DNA from: Promethearchaeota archaeon
GTDB taxonomy: Archaea; Asgardarchaeota; Lokiarchaeia; Sigyniarchaeales; SOKP01
DNA: 10,669 nt
Direction of reading: 5' to 3'
Assembly (NCBI GenBank): GCA_030615145.1
Contig: JAUWZT010000121.1
Span: 1 to 10,669 of the forward strand
In this document: positions 1-5,154 of the stretch, in pieces
How positions within the stretch are numbered: the first letter of the stretch is position 1
Layout: each line of letters begins with the position of its first letter
Translations under genes and position numbers: made by a program
The notes under the pieces: generated by a model
What the model was told of the DNA's origin: nothing
The model's input: the letters and a program-made list of their open reading frames with translations, nothing else
The model's database searches: none

Positions 1-339
1 GTAGTTATTAAAGGTATTGAAGGATTTTTAATTGGATTAATTGCCAATCCAAAAAACTGTGAAGGGAGAGTTTCTTATCATGATATAATTGCCGTTTTAA
101 TTGGTGGAGTTCTAATTCCTTTAGGCTATTTCATTTATGAAGCATTTATACTTGGATTCGGAGTTATTGTAGCTTTAGTTGAGATGCCTGGTAACTTTTT
201 TCAATTTATATTTGCTGCTATAGGTTCAATTTTATTAGTTACAGCTTCAAGAAATAATATAATCAATGCTTTACCACAAGTTTTTGATAAAATATTTATT
301 TCAATAGAACCAAGAAACTATGAACAAGCAAAATCTTAA
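1..339 (+). CDS. ECF-type transporter S component (substrate-binding membrane subunit), C-terminal part
   Basis: The reading frame is open from the first base of the window and ends at TAA 337-339, giving the last 112 residues of a protein whose start lies outside. It is very hydrophobic. It contains KGIEGFLIGLI near the left edge and later VEMPGNFFQFIFAAIGSILL, the two-part pattern I associate with riboflavin-type ECF S components (COG4720/DUF1393). In that family a KGLEG-like turn precedes a helix, and a PGN.xQ motif precedes the last helix. Such proteins bind a vitamin in the membrane and dock on an EcfA-EcfA'-EcfT energising module, which is not visible here. The ligand (riboflavin, thiamine or other) cannot be told from this fragment. 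The stop codon overlaps that of the convergent threonine synthase gene by four bases. The family call is fairly secure; substrate unknown. Confidence 0.72.
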   Translation, partial: VVIKGIEGFLIGLIANPKNCEGRVSYHDIIAVLIGGVLIPLGYFIYEAFILGFGVIVALVEMPGNFFQFIFAAIGSILLVTASRNNIINALPQVFDKIFISIEPRNYEQAKS

Positions 340-1772
340 AGTAGTGTAATTAAAACATCTAAAGCATCTAAAACCTTTATACCATTATCAGTGATAAAAT
401 ATAACACAATTTTCCCTTCTTTTTTTCTAAATATTAAATTTTTTGATTCTAATTCCTTCAAATGCTGATAAACTGCAGCACGTTTTATAGAACCGATAAT
501 TTCTCTTATTTTAGTTCCATCTATTCCATTATTTTTAGATAAAGAAATTTGAGACAGAATTTTCAATTTAGTGCTCAATATCTTTCCTGTTCCCGCAGTT
601 TTAGTTCTTGATGAAATTGCTTCGAGCACATATGGTGCTTTTAATCCGCTACCTGTTATAAGGCAGATGATTTTATCATCATTATTAAAAATCCCTTGTT
701 GTTCTAAAGTATAAACTGCTGATAAAGTTAATGCTGATGCAGGTTCTGCAAGAATTCCCTCATTTCTAATTAATTCATCAATTGAACTTAAGATTAAATT
801 CTCAGGAATGGCAATAGCTGTTCCTTTGCTTTTTTTAATATATTTTAGTGCTAAATTTTCAAATATTGGATCCCTAACTAAAACTCCTAAAGCCAAAGAT
901 TTTATTTTTTCTTTATTTCCCTTTTTATTTTGGCTCTTTTCATAAAAGTTATCAACAATTGGTGCGGAAGCTTGGGACTGGACTCCAATTAATTTTGGAA
1001 ATTTATTGATGATATCTGCTTCTTTGAGTTCAGAAAAACCTTTCCATATACTTACTAATAACTCACCGCTCCCCATTGGGACGATAACCCAATCCGGAAC
1101 TCCTTTTTGTTGATATATTTCAAACGATATTGTCTTTTGAGCTTCTATTGTTAGGGGATTATATTCAGGAGTACATTGGTAATATAAGTTATATTGTGGA
1201 TCTAACGAAAATTTCAAAGTATCATCAACAGTTTCACCCTTTATAATTAATTCAGAATTATAGGTGATTATTTGAGCTCGCTTACCAATGTCAATTTCTT
1301 TCGGAATTATGTTAACACATTTTAATCCTTCAAGTGAAGCATAAGCAGCAATAGAAGCGCCTTGGTTTCCATTTGAAGCACAAACAACCTTTTTGTAATC
1401 CCAACTTCGAGCATGAGATATTAATAATGCACCAACGCGATCTTTAAATGAGTTTGTATAAGGATTTTGTGTTTCATTTTTAAAACTCAAGTTTTTCAAA
1501 CCTAAAATCTGACCAATTTTTTCAGAATCTTTACATGGCGTTCCACCCTCTCCCAAAGTTACAAGAAATTTTTTATCAATTTTTGGTAAGGCGAAATAAA
1601 AATCCCAAAAATTATGAATTTGTTTAATTTTAAGAAAAGAGTTCTTGTAGTTACTAATATTTGATTTAACCCAAAGTAAACCATTACAATCTGGACATCT
1701 GTATTCTATCGAATCAAGATTATATTCCTTTTTACAATCAGTACAAATTAATGGAAGTGGTTCGCGAATAAT
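336..1772 (-). CDS. thrC: threonine synthase with N-terminal zinc ribbon and extra C-terminal winged helix
   Basis: PLP-dependent lyase that converts O-phospho-L-homoserine to L-threonine. Numbering from ATT 1772-1770 gives 478 residues. A zinc ribbon with C10, C13, C26 and C29 comes first. Then come LGEGGTPC (from residue 73), the PLP-lysine motif NSFKDR (K110), the substrate loop ASNGNQGAS, and the phosphate-binding TGSGLK at about 373-378. Residues about 398-468 form a winged helix-turn-helix (KIREIIGSIKRAAVYQHLKE, then a KKEGK wing). The frame has no ATG, GTG or TTG between the in-frame TAA at 1778-1776 and a TTG at 1556. Starting at that TTG would discard the zinc ribbon, so I place the start at an ATT 6 nt after AAGGG (1783-1779) and downstream of a TATA box. 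The exact start codon is uncertain; a sequence error or frameshift near 1775 is possible. Cysteate synthase is a related alternative, but nothing nearby supports it. Confidence 0.82.
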   Translation of the reverse strand: MIREPLPLICTDCKKEYNLDSIEYRCPDCNGLLWVKSNISNYKNSFLKIKQIHNFWDFYFALPKIDKKFLVTLGEGGTPCKDSEKIGQILGLKNLSFKNETQNPYTNSFKDRVGALLISHARSWDYKKVVCASNGNQGASIAAYASLEGLKCVNIIPKEIDIGKRAQIITYNSELIIKGETVDDTLKFSLDPQYNLYYQCTPEYNPLTIEAQKTISFEIYQQKGVPDWVIVPMGSGELLVSIWKGFSELKEADIINKFPKLIGVQSQASAPIVDNFYEKSQNKKGNKEKIKSLALGVLVRDPIFENLALKYIKKSKGTAIAIPENLILSSIDELIRNEGILAEPASALTLSAVYTLEQQGIFNNDDKIICLITGSGLKAPYVLEAISSRTKTAGTGKILSTKLKILSQISLSKNNGIDGTKIREIIGSIKRAAVYQHLKELESKNLIFRKKEGKIVLYFITDNGIKVLDALDVLITLL

Positions 1773-1812
1773 AAATTACCCTTAAGGATATATGAAGATT
1801 CCAAAATGATGG

Positions 1813-1820
1813 CTATATAA
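1813..1820 (-). promoter_or_regulatory. TATA box for the threonine synthase gene
   Basis: On the minus strand this reads TTATATAG, close to the archaeal TATA consensus. A transcript starting about 25 nt downstream would begin near 1790. That leaves a leader of roughly 18 nt containing AAGGG just before the proposed ATT start at 1772. The spacing fits initiation there far better than at TTG 1556, more than 230 nt downstream of the presumed transcript start. Confidence 0.5.
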
Positions 1821-1911
1821 GTAATAAATGTTAATATGAGTTATTATATTTTATTCTAATACAAGTTGTATCTTAAAATTATAAAAACTCCAACTAATCC
1901 ACAAATAACGC

Positions 1912-1966
1912 CTAATATTAGTAGGAGTTTCCTACTCCTCTTTCACAAAACTTACGATCGATCGTA
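1912..1966 (+). promoter_or_regulatory. cluster of palindromes, candidate operator of the ZIP-DtxR operon
   Basis: Three dyads lie in 55 bp just upstream of the ZIP promoter. They are CTAATATTAG (1912-1921), AGTAGGA-GTT-TCCTACT (1920-1936, perfect 7-bp arms) overlapping AGGAGT-TTCCT-ACTCCT (1923-1939), and the perfect 14-bp palindrome TACGATCGATCGTA (1953-1966). The last ends 7 bp before the TATA box, where TFB would bind. Because the operon encodes a DtxR-family regulator, autoregulation through one of these sites is a natural inference. None matches the classical DtxR consensus well. Confidence 0.5.
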
Positions 1967-1973
1967 GATAAAG

Positions 1974-1981
1974 TTTATATT
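1974..1981 (+). promoter_or_regulatory. TATA box of the ZIP-DtxR operon
   Basis: TTTATATT lies about 59 nt upstream of the ZIP start codon. The predicted transcript start is near 2003, giving a leader of about 30 nt that carries GGTGA at 2021-2025. It follows directly after the 14-bp palindrome, so a repressor there could block TBP/TFB binding. Confidence 0.55.
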
Positions 1982-2032
1982 CAAGAAATCATCATTTTAA
2001 TAATTAATTTGGAATTATTTGGTGAATAGAAA

Positions 2033-2788
2033 TTGATCTGGATCATAATTTTATTTAGCGTTTTAAGTAGTCTTGGAGCAATTTCAGCTGCCGCTCTTTT
2101 TGTATTATTAGCTGAAAAATTTCAGAAATCATTAATTTCAATGTTGATCTCTTTTGCAACTGGCACTCTTCTCACAGCTGCATTGTTTGGGTTAATTCCG
2201 GAGGCAATAGAGAGCGCTGGTGGGGAATCCCATACTGTAATGCTCTTCGTTTTAGGCGGAATTCTTTCGTTCTTTTTTCTTGAAAAAATTATTATCTGGC
2301 GAAATTGTGCTGACGAGGATTGCGATGTTCACTCAGCAGCGGGACCTATTGTACTGATAGGGGACGCGTTACATAACTTTATTGATGGAATTGTCATTGC
2401 AGCGGCTTTCCTTACAAGCTTTTCCGTAGGTATAGCTGTAGGTCTTGCAATAATTGCCCATGAAGTTCCTCAAGAGACAGGAGATTTTGGGATACTTTTG
2501 CACGGGGGGTTTTCTAAAAAGAAAGCATTCATCTATAACGCTCTATCAAGTGCGACGACCATTCCTGCAGCCATTATCAGTTATTTCCTTTTAGGAGAAA
2601 TCTCGTTTATCATACCATTCGCCCTTGCAATTTCAGCAGCAAGCTTTTTATACATAGCTTTATCAGATTTAGCACCAGAGTTACATCAAAAGTGGGGATT
2701 TAAACACACATTAAAACAATTAATCCTAATCCTGGCTGGAGTGACAATGATGATTTTAATCATGGCTACTATGAACCATAATCATTAA
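2033..2788 (+). CDS. ZIP-family divalent metal transporter
   Basis: Membrane protein of 251 residues that imports zinc, iron or manganese into the cytoplasm. About eight hydrophobic segments are visible. The two signature metal-site motifs of the ZIP family are intact: HNFIDG (H114, N115, D118) in the fourth helix and HEVPQE (H143, E144, E148) in the fifth. The loop before the fourth helix is short and carries NCADEDCDVH (91-100), with two Cys, several acidic residues and a His, in place of the usual long His-rich loop. The C-terminus ends HNH. The start is TTG with a GGTGA ribosome site 7 nt upstream; no better ATG exists nearby. It is 29 nt upstream of a DtxR-family regulator gene in the same direction, so the two are probably one operon controlled by metal. 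Metal specificity cannot be decided from sequence. Confidence 0.92.
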   Translation: MIWIIILFSVLSSLGAISAAALFVLLAEKFQKSLISMLISFATGTLLTAALFGLIPEAIESAGGESHTVMLFVLGGILSFFFLEKIIIWRNCADEDCDVHSAAGPIVLIGDALHNFIDGIVIAAAFLTSFSVGIAVGLAIIAHEVPQETGDFGILLHGGFSKKKAFIYNALSSATTIPAAIISYFLLGEISFIIPFALAISAASFLYIALSDLAPELHQKWGFKHTLKQLILILAGVTMMILIMATMNHNH

Positions 2789-2817
2789 CATATTGAAATA
2801 ATAGAGAAAATTCTAAA

Positions 2818-3246
2818 ATGCAAGATTTAGATTTTATTGTTGTTAAACTTTTATATCGACAGAGTACTCCCTTAAAAATCGGAAAGATAGCAAAAGAACT
2901 TAGAGTTCCTCATTCTACTTTGGGGAGTTGCATCACAAGATTGAAAAGAAAGGAAATCGTTAATTACGAAGCTTATCACGAAGTAGAGTTGACCTCTAAA
3001 GGAAGAGATTTGGCAATAGAATTAATTAGGCACGCAAGACTCATAGAAACGCTATTACATTACGAATTAGGGGTAAAATCAGAACTTGCACATAGAGAAA
3101 GCGAAAAGTTAAATCTACTTTTCTCGTGTGAAACTATAAATAAAATTTGTAAGAAGTATGGACATCCCAAAAAGTGCCCTTGCGGTGAAGAGATCTTAAG
3201 TTCAAGTCGCTGTATATGTGAAACTGAGATGAAAAATAAAGGTTAA
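2818..3246 (+). CDS. DtxR-family metal-dependent transcriptional regulator, atypical metal site
   Basis: Protein of 142 residues. An N-terminal winged helix-turn-helix has helices at about 17-47, with recognition segment PHSTLGSCITRLKRKE, and the wing runs into YHEVELTSKGRDLA. It is followed by the DtxR/MntR dimerisation helices RHARLIETLL and LGVKSELAHRESEKLNLLFS. Aligned by eye to DtxR, H92 matches H98 and E96 matches Cys102 (Glu99 in MntR). The paired Glu105-His106 is replaced by N99-L100, and His79 by A73 with a His next to it at 72. The C-terminal part keeps the family's CPxG-like turn (CPCGEEI, 120-126). Cys occur at 104, 111, 120, 122, 132 and 134, possibly a replacement metal site. 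It lacks the SH3-like third domain, as MntR does. It probably controls its own operon with the ZIP transporter. Family call secure; effector metal unknown. Confidence 0.85.
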   Translation: MQDLDFIVVKLLYRQSTPLKIGKIAKELRVPHSTLGSCITRLKRKEIVNYEAYHEVELTSKGRDLAIELIRHARLIETLLHYELGVKSELAHRESEKLNLLFSCETINKICKKYGHPKKCPCGEEILSSSRCICETEMKNKG

Positions 3247-3255
3247 AAAGCTGAA

Positions 3256-3735
3256 TTATTTTATTATTTCGTTTGAGGCGTAAGCGGTTAATATTTGGCC
3301 AAAAAATAAGTGATGCGAGGCCATACTTCCAGATTTACACGAATGAACAATTTTGCACTCGTAGGTTAATATGCAATCCTTAAGAGTAGGAACTTTTGTT
3401 CGTTTCCCTTCGATTGTTTCTAATCCTGTTTCCTTAAATTTATCAATATCCCTCCCTGATAATGAACCGGTAATGTTTATTGTATCGGCTATTTTAGATG
3501 AAGGGATGTTAATCGTAAATTCTTGCACGCCTTCAGTTAGCAACTTGAAAGTATAACGAGAAGGTGATACTGCTATTGTTATCACGGGGAGCATCCAGAG
3601 TTCTCCAATTGTCTTCCATAGGAGTGCCATTACATTTATTTTTCCGTTGGTATCCATAGAAACTACATGTGCGGCCCGAGACATAAAAAATTCCATAAAT
3701 TCATATGATCCAATTTCTTTCCTATTGTCGGTCAT
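3256..3735 (-). CDS. flavin reductase-like FMN-binding split-barrel protein
   Basis: Protein of 159 residues of the flavin reductase domain family (COG1853, split beta-barrel that binds FMN). The usual landmarks are in order: RAAHVVSMDTNGKIN at the start of the barrel, then MLPVITIAVSPSRYTFKLL, EFTINIPSS and SLSGRDIDKFKETGL. The C-terminal strand HHLFFGQILTAY matches the family's HxLFxGEV pattern. The length is close to the compact archaeal members. It is cytoplasmic, with no signal peptide. Members reduce flavins or other small molecules, or only carry FMN, so the reaction is not known here. The ATG at 3735 has no ribosome site and lies about 30 nt from a TATA box, suggesting a near-leaderless transcript. 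Its 3' end stops 9 bp from the convergent DtxR gene. It lies 41 bp downstream of the zinc-ribbon gene but seems to have its own promoter. Confidence 0.85.
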   Translation of the reverse strand: MTDNRKEIGSYEFMEFFMSRAAHVVSMDTNGKINVMALLWKTIGELWMLPVITIAVSPSRYTFKLLTEGVQEFTINIPSSKIADTINITGSLSGRDIDKFKETGLETIEGKRTKVPTLKDCILTYECKIVHSCKSGSMASHHLFFGQILTAYASNEIIK

Positions 3736-3763
3736 TACATTCAGATTTTAATATAATTAAAGT

Positions 3764-3773
3764 AAATATATAA
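3764..3773 (-). promoter_or_regulatory. TATA box for the flavin reductase-like gene
   Basis: On the minus strand the sequence reads TTATATATTT, a good archaeal TATA element. A start about 25 nt downstream falls near 3743, giving a leader of under 10 nt, in keeping with the absence of a ribosome site. The element lies just after the stop codon of the zinc-ribbon gene upstream. Confidence 0.5.
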
Positions 3774-3776
3774 GGT

Positions 3777-4016
3777 TTAAGGCTTAAAGGGGCTATCATG
3801 AATAACTTTATCTATTGCATCTAAGCATACTTCCTCCCAATTATCATCGGGATCAACATTTTTGCAACAATCAGGACACCAATCGGCAGAATAGCCATCG
3901 TCAAAATCTTCAGCCTCCAAATCACCATTTAGAGTTGCTCCGCAGTAGAAGCATGTACCATCGTCATACCTATCTAAAACTTCATTAATTAGCTCAATTT
4001 TTTTCCTTGATTTCAT
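3777..4016 (-). CDS. small acidic zinc-ribbon protein, unknown function
   Basis: Protein of 79 residues that I do not recognise. It has two CxxC knuckles, CFYC (C22, C25) and CPDC (C47, C50, followed by C51), about 21 residues apart, which is the spacing of a zinc ribbon. A further Cys is at 64. The linker between the knuckles and the segment after them are strongly acidic; about 21 of 79 residues are Asp or Glu and 8 are Lys or Arg. The N-terminus is a short basic stretch (MKSRKK). The ATG is preceded by GGTGT with a 4-nt spacer, so the start looks sound and the gene is probably translated. Such proteins may serve as protein-protein adaptors or metal-site proteins; no specific role can be assigned. 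The gene is divergent from the sugar kinase gene. Confidence 0.7.
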   Translation of the reverse strand: MKSRKKIELINEVLDRYDDGTCFYCGATLNGDLEAEDFDDGYSADWCPDCCKNVDPDDNWEEVCLDAIDKVIHDSPFKP

Positions 4017-4020
4017 TTTA

Positions 4021-4025
4021 ACACC
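4021..4025 (-). promoter_or_regulatory. ribosome binding site of the zinc-ribbon gene
   Basis: GGTGT on the minus strand lies 4 nt upstream of the ATG at 4016. It is complementary to the 3' end of archaeal 16S rRNA and supports translation of this otherwise unrecognised small gene. Confidence 0.5.
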
Positions 4026-4147
4026 AATTTTTAATAAATCTTTATTATATTATGGAATGATGTCTTAAAAAAAAGTTTGGTAAAATAAAAAAAATTTCTT
4101 TTATTAAAACTTTTTAAAATTTTTATTAGCAATCCAATTTTATTCTA

Positions 4148-4157
4148 TTTATATAAA
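4148..4157 (+). promoter_or_regulatory. TATA box of the sugar kinase gene
   Basis: TTTATATAAA is a near-perfect archaeal TATA element. A transcript starting about 25 nt downstream would begin close to the ATG at 4178, giving a leaderless or almost leaderless message. This favours 4178 over the TTG at 4172. Confidence 0.6.
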
Positions 4158-4177
4158 AGATAATTAGGAACTTGAAA

Positions 4178-5134
4178 ATGAATCCAGAGAGTATATGTTT
4201 AGGCGAATTGCTTGTTGAAATTATGAGAACGGAAAATAATGTCCCTCATGGTATAGAAGGGGGTTTATATAAGGGCCCCTTTCCGAGCGGCGCTCCGGCA
4301 ATCTTCATAGATTCAGCAGCGCGTATGTCAAAACCTTTTAATTTTTCAACAGGTTTTATTGGGGTTATCGGAAACGACGATTTTGGGGAATGTATTATTA
4401 AGAAATTAAAAATTGATGGTGTAGATACTTCCAAAATAAGAGTCAATAAAGAAAGAACGACTGGAATTGCTTTTAACCAATACAATTCCGATGGTTCCCG
4501 CAAGTTTATTTTTGCTCCGGGAGCAGCAGGGCAGGTGACTCCAGAAGATATTGAAAAAGAATACTTTTCTAACATCAAAACTCTTCACATTATGGGTAGC
4601 GCACTTTCAATTAGCGACACTTCCCGAAAATCTTGTTATAAGGCGATCGACATTGCTAAATTACTTAATCCACAGGTAATTATTTCGTTCGATCCAAATT
4701 TGAGACCTGAGATGTTAGATATTAAAACAATTATAAAAATATCGAAACCAGTGTTAGAAAAGACAACTATTTTATTCCCAAGTGGCGAAGAAGCAGAAAT
4801 GTTAGCTGGTGTAAGAGGAGAGAAAAAAGCGTGTAGGAAATTACTGGAAATGGGTCCCAAATTAGTTGTTTTAAAAAAAGGAAAAGAAGGGTGCCAAATA
4901 TTTTCTTCGGGGATAGTTGATGGAATAAACATCCCAGGGTTTAGCGTAAAAGAAATAGACCCCACTGGGGCAGGTGATTCGTTTGGAGGCGCATTTATTG
5001 TTGGATATTTAGCAGGATGGGATTTAAAAAGAATTGGACTGTTTGCAAATGCAGTTGGAGCTCTTAAAGTAAAATTTTTCGGACCTATGCCAAATACATC
5101 GTACGAAGAAGTAATAGAATTAATAGAAGGTTAA
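4178..5134 (+). CDS. PfkB-family (ribokinase-like) sugar kinase
   Basis: ATP-dependent carbohydrate kinase of 318 residues, cytoplasmic. The N-terminal motif GELLVEIM is followed by GPFPSGAPAIF (33-43), which I associate with a bacterial group annotated as tagatose or other sugar kinases. GFIGVIGNDDFG is the first PfkB signature region. SFDPNLRPEM (170-179) and the FPSGEEAEML stretch (200-209) match the family's substrate and nucleotide segments. DPTGAGDSF (261-269) is the second signature, with D267 as catalytic base. KKGKEG (233-238) precedes it. I chose ATG 4178 over TTG 4172. The AGGA at 4166-4169 is 8 nt from the ATG but only 2 nt from the TTG, and the TATA box places the transcript start at about 4177. 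The substrate (tagatose, fructose, 2-keto-3-deoxygluconate or another) is not decided by sequence. No linked sugar genes are present. Confidence 0.88.
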   Translation: MNPESICLGELLVEIMRTENNVPHGIEGGLYKGPFPSGAPAIFIDSAARMSKPFNFSTGFIGVIGNDDFGECIIKKLKIDGVDTSKIRVNKERTTGIAFNQYNSDGSRKFIFAPGAAGQVTPEDIEKEYFSNIKTLHIMGSALSISDTSRKSCYKAIDIAKLLNPQVIISFDPNLRPEMLDIKTIIKISKPVLEKTTILFPSGEEAEMLAGVRGEKKACRKLLEMGPKLVVLKKGKEGCQIFSSGIVDGINIPGFSVKEIDPTGAGDSFGGAFIVGYLAGWDLKRIGLFANAVGALKVKFFGPMPNTSYEEVIELIEG

Positions 5135-5136
5135 TT

Positions 5137-5149
5137 AAAAAAAAAAAAA
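5137..5149 (-). terminator. oligo-T terminator of the metallophosphoesterase gene
   Basis: Read on the minus strand this is a run of 13 T starting 5 nt after the TGA stop at 5157-5155. Archaeal RNA polymerase terminates at such runs without needing a hairpin. On the plus strand the same tract is oligo-A just after the kinase stop, so it should not terminate that transcript. Confidence 0.65.
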
Positions 5150-5154
5150 TCACT

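Noticed and set aside
336..1556. Threonine synthase starting at TTG 1556 (406 residues)
   Set aside because: It would begin inside the LGEGGTP motif, leave a leader of more than 230 nt after the promoter, and discard an intact zinc ribbon in the same frame.
3371..3556. Plus-strand open frame inside the flavin reductase-like gene
   Set aside because: It is antisense to a gene with clear family motifs and has no ribosome site or recognisable domain.
4067..4115. Hairpin-like inverted repeat (AAAAAGTTT and AAACTTTTT with an inner 7-bp arm)
   Set aside because: The arms are nearly all A and T in a low-complexity spacer, so chance pairing is likely.
4246..4588. Two open frames on the minus strand opposite the sugar kinase
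   Set aside because: They lie wholly inside a gene with intact family motifs and show no motifs of their own.
4172..5134. Sugar kinase starting at TTG 4172
   Set aside because: The AGGA site would be only 2 nt away and the predicted transcript start falls near 4177; ATG 4178 fits both better.
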